Under the pieces are notes generated by a model. That model was not told where the DNA came from, did not search any database, and worked only from the letters and a program-made list of their open reading frames with translations. Positions 36,010 through 44,682 of a stretch of 64,000 nucleotides of DNA are shown piece by piece. Each line of letters begins with the position of its first letter. The first letter of the stretch is position 1. The position numbers and the translations under genes are program-made. The stretch comes from Serratia liquefaciens ATCC 27592 (GTDB taxonomy: Bacteria; Pseudomonadota; Gammaproteobacteria; Enterobacterales; Enterobacteriaceae), in the NCBI RefSeq assembly GCF_000422085.1, contig NC_021741.1:2480001-2544000 (forward strand), read 5' to 3'.

Positions 36010-37656
36010 TTATGCCTTACTCGACAAAATCATGTCTGCGGCTTTTTCACCGATCATAATGCTGGGAGCATTGGTGTTGCCGGTAGGAATGACCGGCATC
36101 ACCGAGGCGTCGATCACGCGCAGACCAGACAGACCGTGCACGCGCAATTGCGGATCAACCACTGCCATGTTGTCGGTCCCCATGCGCGCCGTACCGACCT
36201 GATGGTGGTAGGAAGCCGTCATTCGGCGAATGTAATCGCGCATTTTATCGCGGTTATTCACACCCTCCATGCCCATCTCTTTGCCGCGCCACGGTGCCAA
36301 TGCGGTTTGCTTCATCACTTCGCGCAACAGCAGGGCCTTGTCGGTCATGACCTCAAGATCTTCGTTTTCAGAATAGACTCGCGGATCCATCAGTGGGGCT
36401 TGCAGCGGGTCACGTGAGTTGAGCCAGAGACGGCCACGACTTTTCGGTGCGACCAGACCGGGAGTGACAGTGTAACCCTGAGCGACGCCCGGCATGAACG
36501 GCATGGTGAACAGCAGGGACTGGGTGTCCGGCGCGGAAAGCTCCGGGGCTGACTTATGGAAAATCTGCGCTTCAATGCCGGAGGCCAGACCGACAGCCAC
36601 CGGCTGCGGCGAAGACCAAACCATAGGACACACCAGATGATCGTGCAGGTTTTCACCCACGCCTGGCAGGTTGACCAGGGTCTTAATGCCCATTTTCTCC
36701 AGCTGCTCGGCCGGGCCGATACCGGAGTGCAGCAGAATGGAAGGGCTCATCAGTGAACCTGCGCACAGCAGCACCTCATGACGGGCCTCGATGCGATAAT
36801 CGGTGCCACGATGTACAAAGTGCACGCCGGTAATGTGATCGCCCTGGTTAAGCAGCTTCAATACCCGAGCTTCGGTGATCACCGACAGGTTATCCGCTCC
36901 GCGAATGGCATCGCCGTAACAGACCCAGGCGCTGGCCCGTTTGCCGTCTGGCGTCATGGTGTACTGCGGGAAACTGACGCCGGTGGAATCCTGGCCGTTG
37001 TTGTAATCCTGCACCAGCCGCAATCCGGCCTGTTGTCCGGCCTCAACAAAGGCGTGGGCCAATGGCGTCATGGCGGGACGAGATACCTGCAGCAGCCCTC
37101 CGGTAGCATGCAGGTTAGACAAGCCATCGATATTGCAGTTTTCCGCTTTGCGGAAATAAGGCAGCACGTCCTTCCAGCTCCAGCCGGTGGCCCCCATCGC
37201 CGCCCAGTTGTCGTAATCGGAGGGCAGACCACGAACGTACATCATGCCGTTAATAGCGCTGGAACCGCCCAGGGTCTTGCCGCGCGGCCAGTAAATATCC
37301 TGTTTGCCGGCGTAAATCTGCGGTTGAGTCGAAAAACCCCAGTCAACGGCGGAATGCCACAGCGCCATGGCTTCCGGCGGGTTATGAATGGCCGGCATAT
37401 CGTCGCGTGGCCCGGCTTCCAGCAGCAGGACCTTTAATCCGGCATCAACCAGCCGACGGGTCACCACCGAGCCGGCCGAACCGGCGCCGATTATAATGTA
37501 GTCGTATTTTTTGTCGTCGCTTCCGGTCCCGGTGCTGCGAGGGGCCGGCTGGCGGGCATAGCCGGAGAAAGGCAGTGCGGCTGCAGCGCTCATTGCCAGA
37601 CTGGCGGCAATGAACCGACGGCGGCCGGCGTCGGTCTGTAGTTTATCTTGTTTCAT
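36010..37656 (-). CDS. GMC-family FAD alcohol dehydrogenase with Tat-like signal
   Basis: The 548-residue flavoprotein is choline dehydrogenase-like: IIIGAGSAGSVVTRRLVDAG (FAD-binding), PRGKTLGGSSAINGMMYVRG (GMC signature), and the C-terminal catalytic His in SYHHQVGTARMG with NTNAPSIMIGEKAADMI. Unusually it starts with a twin-arginine type signal (GRRRFIAAS, then a hydrophobic stretch to about residue 34), suggesting export of the folded flavoprotein to the periplasm. It probably oxidises a primary alcohol to the aldehyde used by the ALDH encoded 35 bp upstream. Confidence 0.9.
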   Translation of the reverse strand: MKQDKLQTDAGRRRFIAASLAMSAAAALPFSGYARQPAPRSTGTGSDDKKYDYIIIGAGSAGSVVTRRLVDAGLKVLLLEAGPRDDMPAIHNPPEAMALWHSAVDWGFSTQPQIYAGKQDIYWPRGKTLGGSSAINGMMYVRGLPSDYDNWAAMGATGWSWKDVLPYFRKAENCNIDGLSNLHATGGLLQVSRPAMTPLAHAFVEAGQQAGLRLVQDYNNGQDSTGVSFPQYTMTPDGKRASAWVCYGDAIRGADNLSVITEARVLKLLNQGDHITGVHFVHRGTDYRIEARHEVLLCAGSLMSPSILLHSGIGPAEQLEKMGIKTLVNLPGVGENLHDHLVCPMVWSSPQPVAVGLASGIEAQIFHKSAPELSAPDTQSLLFTMPFMPGVAQGYTVTPGLVAPKSRGRLWLNSRDPLQAPLMDPRVYSENEDLEVMTDKALLLREVMKQTALAPWRGKEMGMEGVNNRDKMRDYIRRMTASYHHQVGTARMGTDNMAVVDPQLRVHGLSGLRVIDASVMPVIPTGNTNAPSIMIGEKAADMILSSKA

Positions 37657-37690
37657 GACGATCCCTTTTTATTGGTTTGGACGCAGGAGC

Positions 37691-39208
37691 TTAGTGAGCG
37701 TCGACGTCTTTCAGAGCAATCCAGGTGGCTTTCATTTCGCCGTATTGCCGCATCGCATGTAACGACAGGTCGCGGCCGATGCCTGACTGTTTGAAACCGC
37801 CGAAAGGCGAGAGAATATCGCGGGTCAGGAAGTGATTGACCCAGACGGTTCCTGCCTCCAGTTGGCGGGCAACGCGGTGAACTTTGGCGATATCCGGCGT
37901 CCAGAAGCCGGCGGTTAAGCCGTATTCGCTGTCATTTGCCAACCGGATGGCGTCTGCTTCGTCTTCAAACGCGATGACCGAAGCGACCGGGCCGAAGATT
38001 TCGTTTTGCGAGGCGGTCATGGTCGGGGTGGCGTTGTCGATAACCGTTGGCCAGAAGAAATGCCCGCCCTGGACGACGCTGTCGTCCGCATGGCCACCAC
38101 AGACGATGCTGGCGCCTTCATCACGCGCGGAGTCGACATAACGCAGGACATTGGCCTGATGCCTGGCATCAATCATTGGCCCCATCATGGTTGCGGGATC
38201 GAGTGGATGCCCTGGCTGCCAGCGGTTCACTTCTTCAATCAGCAGCGCGACAAACTGCTCCTTGATGGATGACTGCACCAGCAGGCGGGTCCCTGAGGCG
38301 CAGACCGCCCCCTGATTGGCGCAAAAGCCCAAGGCGGCAAAACGTGCTGCACGTGCCAAATCTGGCGTATCGGCAAAAATGATATGCGCGTTCTTACCGC
38401 CGCCTTCGAGGTAGGTGCGTTTCATGTTGGACTGGCCGGCATAAATCAGCAGCTGTTTGGCCACCTGGGTGGAGCCGGTAAAGGCCATCACCCGCACGGT
38501 GGGGTGCAGCGCCAGTGCCTGTCCGACCTGAGCCCCGCCGGTCACCACGTTGAATACGCCATCGGGGATACCGGCCTGTTGCGCCAGCTGCGCCAGGCGG
38601 ATGCCGGTTAACGGTGCTTTTTCAGAAGGTTTGAACACCACCGAGTTACCCATCGCCAGCGCCGGCGCAATCTTCCAGCAGGCAATCATCAGCGGGTTGT
38701 TCCACGGCGTCATCACCGCTACCACACCCAAGGCCTGGTAGGTGATCATGCCGTGGAAGCTGTCGCTGGTAGGGGCGATTTCGCCGGCAATCTTGTCGAT
38801 CGCCTCGGCGTAATAACGCAGTGCGATCTGCACGTCCTGCATATCCATATCCAGCGACTCATGGATGGTTTTGCCGGTGTCCAGGCTTTCCAGCAGCGCC
38901 AGTTCCTCTTGATGCTGACCGACCAAATCGGCCAGGCGCAGCAGGGCGTTTTTGCGCTGTACCGGCGATTGGTCGCGCCAAATTCCAGATGCAAATGTTC
39001 GGGCCGCCGCCGCAACGGCTCGATCTACGGTGGCGGCGTCGCAGTCGGCAACCGCCGCTAGCAGCCGACCGTCGATCGGGCTGATATCGGCAAAAGTGGC
39101 ACCGTCGGCAGAGTCCTGATACTGACCGTCGATATAGGCACGCCCTTCGATCTGCAGTGCGTTTGCCTGCTGCTGCCATTGTTCAAAGGTTTTCGTCTGG
39201 CTACTCAT
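37691..39208 (-). CDS. NAD(P)-dependent aldehyde dehydrogenase (PuuC/BetB-like)
   Basis: A 505-residue class-1/2 aldehyde dehydrogenase: MTPWNNPLMIACWKIAPALA, GSTQVA, the catalytic Glu within LEGGGKNAHIIFAD (Gly replaces the usual Leu of ELGGK) and the catalytic Cys in ANQGAVCASGTRLL. It leads the operon ALDH-GMC-SDR, divergent to a LysR regulator. The most likely role is oxidation of the aldehyde produced by the GMC dehydrogenase; the natural substrate may be an amino- or hydroxy-aldehyde. Confidence 0.92.
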   Translation of the reverse strand: MSSQTKTFEQWQQQANALQIEGRAYIDGQYQDSADGATFADISPIDGRLLAAVADCDAATVDRAVAAAARTFASGIWRDQSPVQRKNALLRLADLVGQHQEELALLESLDTGKTIHESLDMDMQDVQIALRYYAEAIDKIAGEIAPTSDSFHGMITYQALGVVAVMTPWNNPLMIACWKIAPALAMGNSVVFKPSEKAPLTGIRLAQLAQQAGIPDGVFNVVTGGAQVGQALALHPTVRVMAFTGSTQVAKQLLIYAGQSNMKRTYLEGGGKNAHIIFADTPDLARAARFAALGFCANQGAVCASGTRLLVQSSIKEQFVALLIEEVNRWQPGHPLDPATMMGPMIDARHQANVLRYVDSARDEGASIVCGGHADDSVVQGGHFFWPTVIDNATPTMTASQNEIFGPVASVIAFEDEADAIRLANDSEYGLTAGFWTPDIAKVHRVARQLEAGTVWVNHFLTRDILSPFGGFKQSGIGRDLSLHAMRQYGEMKATWIALKDVDAH

Positions 39209-39307
39209 AGGGAGTCCTTGTTTCAGTCTGTGGGGATCCTCTTTCGAGGGATAAAGCTAAACTAGCTGTGGTCAGGCTGAACAACCAGAGGGCTTGCCGT
39301 ATCACAC

Positions 39308-39326
39308 TGGTGCCGAACAGGCACCA
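39308..39326. promoter_or_regulatory. LysR-type operator candidate
   Basis: TGGTGCC-GAACA-GGCACCA is a perfect 7-bp inverted repeat in the gap between the divergent ALDH and LysR genes. It contains the T-N11-A pattern usual for LysR binding sites. Confidence 0.5.
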
Positions 39327-39370
39327 ATGGATGACGTATATTGTGCTAATGACGAGCGTGCTGAAGGGAC

Positions 39371-40309
39371 GTGAATGTGGACATGATGAATGCATTACGC
39401 ATATTCAATGCGGTGGTAAAAGGCGGCAATTTTACGGCGGCTTCAGAGGCGCTTGACCTTTCCCGACCGCGAGTGAGCAAGAGTATTGCCGAGTTGGAAC
39501 AGCATTTTGGCGTGCGCTTGCTGCACCGTACCACGCGGTCGATGACGCTGACGGAGGCCGGGCGGGAATGTTACGAATACAGCCAGCGCATTGCCGGCGA
39601 ATGCCAGGCGTTGGAAGCCTATATGGGCAACCAGGGGCAGCCCGCAGGCACCTTGCGTATCAGTGCGCCACACCCCTATTGTCGGGCTGAACTGGCAACC
39701 ATAGTGGCCGGTTATCAGCGTCGTTATCCGCGGGTGTCGGTGGAGTTCTGCCTCAGCGACCAGTTGATCAACCTGATCGATCAGGGGATTGATGTGGCGA
39801 TCCGCGTGGCCAATCTGTCGGATTCGTCTCTGGTGGCGCGCAAGCTGTGTGAAATACCCCGAATACTTTGTGCGTCTCCCGATTATTTAAAGCACCACGG
39901 GACCCCAGACAACCCACAGGCACTGCGGGAGCACAATTGTCTGGTCTACTCACTGTTGCCCCGTGCGGAACAATGGGAATATCTGGATGAGGAGGGGCGT
40001 CTGATCGAGGTGCCGGTATGCGGATCGCTGCGAGCCAACAGTGGCGATGCCTTGTTGGCCAGCGCGCTGGAGGGCAGAGGCATTATTCTTGAGCCGGAGT
40101 TCGTGGTGAGAGAGGCGTTGGCCAGCGGCGCGTTGATCAGGTTAATGAGGGATTACACCTGGAGCCATCGATCGCTGTACGTGGTCTATGTTAACCGGCG
40201 CTATCTGCCGGTTAACATTCGCAGTTTTGTCGATTTTGTCGCGGAGTACTATCGGCAATCCAGATTACCGCCGGGGCAGAAACTCACGGACACCCCGCCG
40301 GCGGCCTGA
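39371..40309 (+). CDS. LysR-family transcriptional regulator
   Basis: A 312-residue LysR protein with HTH MMNALRIFNAVVKGGNFTAA and SKSIAELEQHFGVRLLHRTT, and an effector domain ending in a Pro-rich tail. The longest frame starts with GTG at 39371 (AAGGGAC upstream); the ATG at 39383 is an alternative. It is divergent to the ALDH-GMC-SDR operon, with an inverted repeat in the gap, and is its probable regulator. Confidence 0.9.
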   Translation: MNVDMMNALRIFNAVVKGGNFTAASEALDLSRPRVSKSIAELEQHFGVRLLHRTTRSMTLTEAGRECYEYSQRIAGECQALEAYMGNQGQPAGTLRISAPHPYCRAELATIVAGYQRRYPRVSVEFCLSDQLINLIDQGIDVAIRVANLSDSSLVARKLCEIPRILCASPDYLKHHGTPDNPQALREHNCLVYSLLPRAEQWEYLDEEGRLIEVPVCGSLRANSGDALLASALEGRGIILEPEFVVREALASGALIRLMRDYTWSHRSLYVVYVNRRYLPVNIRSFVDFVAEYYRQSRLPPGQKLTDTPPAA

Positions 40310-40317
40310 ACGCAGGG

Positions 40318-40515
40318 CTACTCTGCGTCGAACTTAAAGCGCGCGGCTTCTGCTATCAACTCCCGCGCCAGCGTTTCATTCGCCAACGCGTCCAGCAACA
40401 GCAGGTTAAGGCGAGTCAAAAATAGCGCCAGAGGTTCGCCGGTAAACGGCTCGGCGGCCAGATAGAACTGGCTGTACAGCTCATCGAGCTGCTGTTCGGT
40501 CAATTTAGCCTGCAT
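40318..40515 (-). CDS. DUF2783-like small protein
   Basis: The 65-residue protein (LTEQQLDELYSQFYLAAEPF, then LTRLNLLLLDALANETLARE) has the length and helical pattern of DUF2783 proteins, which are typically encoded next to FAD aromatic monooxygenases. It starts within the last codons of the monooxygenase gene (11-base overlap) after AAGGAGC, so expression is coupled. Its function is unknown; an accessory role for the monooxygenase is inferred. Confidence 0.65.
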   Translation of the reverse strand: MQAKLTEQQLDELYSQFYLAAEPFTGEPLALFLTRLNLLLLDALANETLARELIAEAARFKFDAE

Positions 40516-42217
40516 CTTTTGCTCCTTGGTTATCGTTCTGCCAGCCGCTGGCCCGCAAGATGGCCTGTTCGATGACGGCAAAGTCCACATCATCACTCTG
40601 CGTCCAGCGCCAGCAGACGTGCCCGTCCGGTCGAATCAGATAGAGCGCGCCGGCGGGCCCGCTGTAGGCCGCGTGCACCTGCCCATCAGGATCTTCCACC
40701 CATCCGGCAGCGCCAGCCTGCGGTTGTCCAGGCCGCCCCAGAGTGACCACGCGCAGCAACGGATGGTCGCTGATTTCCACAGCGCTGGTAGCGTGCTGCG
40801 CCGGGAAGCGCAGCAGGGTGAAGAGTCGCGCATCCAGCAATCGGGTCAGGTGGGTTGGCTCACCATTCAGTAACAGGGGGAACTCCGGCAATACCGCGCC
40901 GAGTTTGGGCCCTACAGCCACGGGGGCCGTCACCGTCGGGGTATTCAAGGGCGAATCCCCGTAACAAATGCTGTGGGTCTGACGGGGATTGATCAGCGCG
41001 GAAAACTGCGGGTGACGAGCCGCCAGCGACAGCACCGCATTACGCAGCGTGCTGCCGGCCGGGGTCGCCGGGCACATAAACTCGGCGCTGCGGCTGGCTT
41101 GTCCGGCATTTTCACGCCAGGCCTTCTGACGTTCGCTGGAATAACTGGCCAATAGCGACGGTGGCGCCAACCCTTTCAGCACGTAGGCCAGCTTCCAGCC
41201 GAGGTTATAGGCATCGTCCAGCCCGCCGTTAAGCCCACGTACGCCGAAAATTGGCACTACGTGCGCCGCATCGCCGACGAACAGCACCCGGTCGTGATGA
41301 TAGTTGTCCAGCGACAGCGCTTTGGCGTTGTACATGCTGATCCAAATCGGGCGCCATTTCCCTTTTTCACCGACCATATCGAGAAAACTCTCGACGACCG
41401 GCAGCACGTTTTCCGGCTTCAGTCCTTCTTCGTCGCTGACGCCGTCTTCCAGCAGGTAATCAATGCGCCAGATGTTGTCCGGTTGGCGATGCATCCACAT
41501 TGGGCCAGGGCGCAGGGCGGTTTCGAACCACACGCGCCGTTCTGCCGGGGTCTCGCTTTCCAATTCAATATCTATGATGGCGAAGCGTCCATGATGCACA
41601 TCCCCCTGCAGATGCAGACCCATTTGTTCCCGCACCCGGCTGCGGCCACCGTCGCAGGCAATCACCCAGTCGGCTTCTAACTGGTAATCGACCCCGACAG
41701 CATTCAGTGACAATGTCACACCTTCGTCATGATGCACCAGGCTCTGGAGCTCGGTACCCCAACGCAGTTCGATCAAATCCTCATGGCGCAGCACCTCGTC
41801 CAGCAAAAATTGCTCGATATAATACTGCTGCAGGTTGATCATCGCCGGAAACTGCTGGTTATCATCCACCAGCATGTCGAACTGCATCACCATCTCGCCC
41901 TGATAAAAGCTGCGTCCACGGGTCCAGGCGAGACCCTTGCCGACAAAGGTGTCTGCCAGCCCCAGTTTGTCGAGGATCTCCAGGCTGCGGCGGGAGATGC
42001 ACGCCGCCCGGCTGCCGGTGCATACCTGGGTATCATTCTCCACTATCAACGAAGCGATGCCTTGTTTCGCCAATGCCAGCGCCAGCGATAAGCCCACCGG
42101 TCCACCGCCGACAATCACCACCCGATGCCGACGCTGTTCGCGGTTATCGTGCAGCGACGGTAGCTTGACCGCATATTGTTGATAACGGAATTCACCAATC
42201 ACGTTTTCTTGTTGCAT
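40505..42217 (-). CDS. FAD-dependent aromatic monooxygenase, MhpA-like
   Basis: The 570-residue protein is a class A flavoprotein hydroxylase. It shows the FAD dinucleotide motif VVIVGGGPVGLSLALALAKQ (about 33-52), the DG motif WVIACDGGRSRVREQMG, the second FAD motif FVGDAAHVVPIFGVRGLNGG and a C-terminal thioredoxin-like domain. Such enzymes hydroxylate phenols or phenylpropionate-type compounds with NAD(P)H and O2. With the extradiol dioxygenase at 48641 it suggests hydroxylation to a catechol followed by ring cleavage. The substrate is not determined. Confidence 0.88.
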   Translation of the reverse strand: MQQENVIGEFRYQQYAVKLPSLHDNREQRRHRVVIVGGGPVGLSLALALAKQGIASLIVENDTQVCTGSRAACISRRSLEILDKLGLADTFVGKGLAWTRGRSFYQGEMVMQFDMLVDDNQQFPAMINLQQYYIEQFLLDEVLRHEDLIELRWGTELQSLVHHDEGVTLSLNAVGVDYQLEADWVIACDGGRSRVREQMGLHLQGDVHHGRFAIIDIELESETPAERRVWFETALRPGPMWMHRQPDNIWRIDYLLEDGVSDEEGLKPENVLPVVESFLDMVGEKGKWRPIWISMYNAKALSLDNYHHDRVLFVGDAAHVVPIFGVRGLNGGLDDAYNLGWKLAYVLKGLAPPSLLASYSSERQKAWRENAGQASRSAEFMCPATPAGSTLRNAVLSLAARHPQFSALINPRQTHSICYGDSPLNTPTVTAPVAVGPKLGAVLPEFPLLLNGEPTHLTRLLDARLFTLLRFPAQHATSAVEISDHPLLRVVTLGRPGQPQAGAAGWVEDPDGQVHAAYSGPAGALYLIRPDGHVCWRWTQSDDVDFAVIEQAILRASGWQNDNQGAKDAG

Positions 42218-42241
42218 AAAGATTCTCCTTGCCGTTGCCGG

Positions 42242-42898
42242 TTACTCCGCCACAGGGGCGATCAACTCAGAAAAGGGATGCCGGATCTGGCCCGCCTGCA
42301 TCGGCATTACCCAATCGGGAAGTTGCTGCGTGATTTCCACGTCCATCAACACCGCTTTTTCAATAAAATGCGCCAGATGCTCCATCGCTTCGGGCCGGGC
42401 ATCGTGCAACACCATCACCGTCCAGGGCTGATTGGCGATATCTTCCAGCGCACGCGCCACCCAGGCGTCGGTTGGCAATTCCCAATCCCGCGGTACCGAG
42501 TTCCACAACACCAGACTGAACCCTTGCTGTTGCAGCACCTCAACCGCCTCTTGATTCAACACGTGCGGTCCGAGGATCCCTTTACCGGCATAGGGGCGAA
42601 ACAGCGGCGGCGACTCGGCGTATTGACCCAGTCGGGCCTGGCCTTCGGTAATTTCGTGACGGGCAAAACCCGGAGCCCCCAGCCCCAGAGGCAGAGAGTG
42701 GGTCAGGGTATGAATGCCGACCCGGTGACCGGCGTCTTTCACCGATTTAACCAGAGCTTCACCGCCAGGCGCGGAGATCTTCTCGCCGATAGGGAAGAAG
42801 TTGGCCAGAATGCGGAACTCCTGCAGCGTCTTCAGCACCAGCGGGGTTCCCTGGGGATGGGGACCGTTATCAAAGGTCAAAGTGAGTTTTTTATGCAT
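42242..42898 (-). CDS. Polysaccharide deacetylase-family (NodB-fold) protein
   Basis: A 218-residue NodB-fold protein with LTLTFDNGPHPQG near the N-terminus and the metal-binding HxxxH in VGIHTLTHSLPLG, then RPYAGKGILGPHV and TVMVLHDARPEAM. The usual TFDDGP motif has Asn for the second Asp, a metal ligand in the family. It overlaps the GMC gene by 8 bases and precedes the monooxygenase, so it probably acts on the catabolic substrate, for example as an amidohydrolase, rather than on a polysaccharide (inference). Confidence 0.8.
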   Translation of the reverse strand: MHKKLTLTFDNGPHPQGTPLVLKTLQEFRILANFFPIGEKISAPGGEALVKSVKDAGHRVGIHTLTHSLPLGLGAPGFARHEITEGQARLGQYAESPPLFRPYAGKGILGPHVLNQEAVEVLQQQGFSLVLWNSVPRDWELPTDAWVARALEDIANQPWTVMVLHDARPEAMEHLAHFIEKAVLMDVEITQQLPDWVMPMQAGQIRHPFSELIAPVAE

Positions 42899-44513
42899 GT
42901 TCCTGCTCCTGAGAAGTGGCCAGCATCAAATCAACTGCGCGCTCTGCCACCATGATAGTCGGTGCATTGGTATTGCCTGCCGGGATGCGCGGGAAAATCG
43001 ACGCATCAGCGATACGCACTCCCGCCAGGCCACGCAGGCGAAGTTCCAGATCCACCACGGAAGTCGCGGGATCTGCCCCCATGCGGCAGGTACCGGTAGG
43101 GTGATACTCCGTTTTGCCATGCTCACGCACGAACGACGCCAACTGTTCATCGCTGTTCAAATTCGGCGCGGGCAACAAAACCCGATCAATCAGTGACGCC
43201 AACGCCGGGACCTGGAACAGCTGCAAGCCCAGACGTACCGCTCTGACCTGCGCCGCGACATCTTCCGGCGTCCCCATATAATTGAGGCTGATGCACGGTA
43301 ACGAACGTGGATTACCGTCGCGCAACCGGACTTCACCCCTGGCCTGTGGCCGCAGGTGCGCCAACTTGAGGGATAGGGCATGTTGGTTTTGCGCCTGTTT
43401 TCCCTTGTCGTCGACGTTATCCGACGCCGCCAGCCCCATCAGCTGCACATCTGGCCGATCGTCGTCGCCGGTGGCGAAAAAACCGCCGCACTCCAGCAGG
43501 TTGGAGGCGCAGATACCGCGTTTGAACAGCAGCCATTCCAGACCGTTCGCCAACGCCTTCAGGCCTTTGTCTTGCCCGAGCAGGCTAATCGGCTTTCGCA
43601 GGCTGGCAATCAGCGAAAAATGCAGATGATCCTGCAGGCGTTGGCCGACCAGAGGGCTGTCAACCTGGAGTTTGATGCCGACTTCGCGCAGATGCTCTGC
43701 TGGACCGATGCCGGACAGCATCAACAGTTTTGGGGTCCCGATGGCGCCGGCGCATAACACCACTTCCCGGCTGGCCAGCGCCTGTTGGCGTTTCCCCTCG
43801 GCGTCGGTAAATACCACGCCGGTGGCACGATCCTGCTCCAGCAACAGGCGCTCAACCAGCACGCCGGTCATCACCTGGAGATTCGCGTGTTGGCGCACCG
43901 GTGCCAGATAGGCTACTGAGGTGCTGCAACGGTGCCCCTGATAGGTGGTAGTTTGATAGAAGCCTATGCCTTGCTGGCTGGCGCCGTTAAAGTCATTGAG
44001 ATAGGGATAACCCAGCTCCTGACCGGCTTTGACGATGGCGTAGCTGAGCGGATGGCGATAACCGGAGTCGCTGACTTTCAGGTGGCCGCTATCGCCATGA
44101 TAGTCGTCGTGCAGGCTCTGGTTGCATTCCGACCGGATAAAATAGGGCAGCACATCGCGATAGCCCCAGCCGGTACAGCCGTCCTGGGTTTCCCAATCGT
44201 CATAATCCCTGGCATTGCCACGCACGTAGAGCTGTCCATTCACCGAGCTGCCACCGCCCAGAACACGGCCCTGCGGTACGCTCATCGACCGATTGTCCAT
44301 ATGGGGTTCGGCATCGCTTTGATAGGGCCAGACCAGCTTGCCGACAATTTCCGGAAATCCGGCCGGCATGCGGATGAAGATCCCTTTGTCTTCTGGCCCG
44401 GCCTCCAGCAGCAAAATGCGCGCCGAGGTTCTTTCCGCCAACAAACCGGCAACCACGCAACCGGCAGAACCACCGCCGACCACAATGTAGTCGTACCTTT
44501 CATTCTCTTTCAT
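42891..44513 (-). CDS. GMC-family FAD alcohol dehydrogenase
   Basis: A 540-residue choline dehydrogenase-like flavoprotein: DYIVVGGGSAGCVVAGLLAE (FAD-binding), PQGRVLGGGSSVNGQLYVRG (GMC signature) and the catalytic segment YHPTGTCRMGADPATSVVD, then AGNTNAPTIMVAERAVDLM. It has no signal peptide, unlike the GMC enzyme at 36010. First gene of the minus-strand half of the aromatic cluster. It presumably oxidises an alcohol side chain of the substrate. Confidence 0.92.
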   Translation of the reverse strand: MKENERYDYIVVGGGSAGCVVAGLLAERTSARILLLEAGPEDKGIFIRMPAGFPEIVGKLVWPYQSDAEPHMDNRSMSVPQGRVLGGGSSVNGQLYVRGNARDYDDWETQDGCTGWGYRDVLPYFIRSECNQSLHDDYHGDSGHLKVSDSGYRHPLSYAIVKAGQELGYPYLNDFNGASQQGIGFYQTTTYQGHRCSTSVAYLAPVRQHANLQVMTGVLVERLLLEQDRATGVVFTDAEGKRQQALASREVVLCAGAIGTPKLLMLSGIGPAEHLREVGIKLQVDSPLVGQRLQDHLHFSLIASLRKPISLLGQDKGLKALANGLEWLLFKRGICASNLLECGGFFATGDDDRPDVQLMGLAASDNVDDKGKQAQNQHALSLKLAHLRPQARGEVRLRDGNPRSLPCISLNYMGTPEDVAAQVRAVRLGLQLFQVPALASLIDRVLLPAPNLNSDEQLASFVREHGKTEYHPTGTCRMGADPATSVVDLELRLRGLAGVRIADASIFPRIPAGNTNAPTIMVAERAVDLMLATSQEQEHA

Positions 44514-44582
44514 GCTCTCTCCGTGCAGATGAGGGTGGAAAATTTGCGATGGAAGAAAAAATATATTTTTTAATATAAAGAA

Positions 44583-44615
44583 TATTTTTTGTTGATGTCA
44601 CTATTTTTTGTCGAT
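44583..44615. promoter_or_regulatory. Direct repeats in divergent promoter region
   Basis: TATTTTTTGTTGAT (44583-44596) recurs as TATTTTTTGTCGAT (44602-44615), 13 of 14 bases identical, starts 19 bp apart. They lie in the AT-rich gap between the divergent GMC and SDR operons, and may be binding sites for the GntR regulator encoded in the second operon. Confidence 0.4.
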
Positions 44616-44682
44616 AGCATGACATTTATGCAACATCGCACGGCTCAGTCATGAGCTGCCTCGCTAGAAGGAGAGAACGGTT

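Noticed and set aside
36010..39208. Choline-betaine (betAB) operon
   Set aside because: The GMC enzyme has an export signal, a SDR is added, no BetI or BetT is present, and the regulator is LysR-type.
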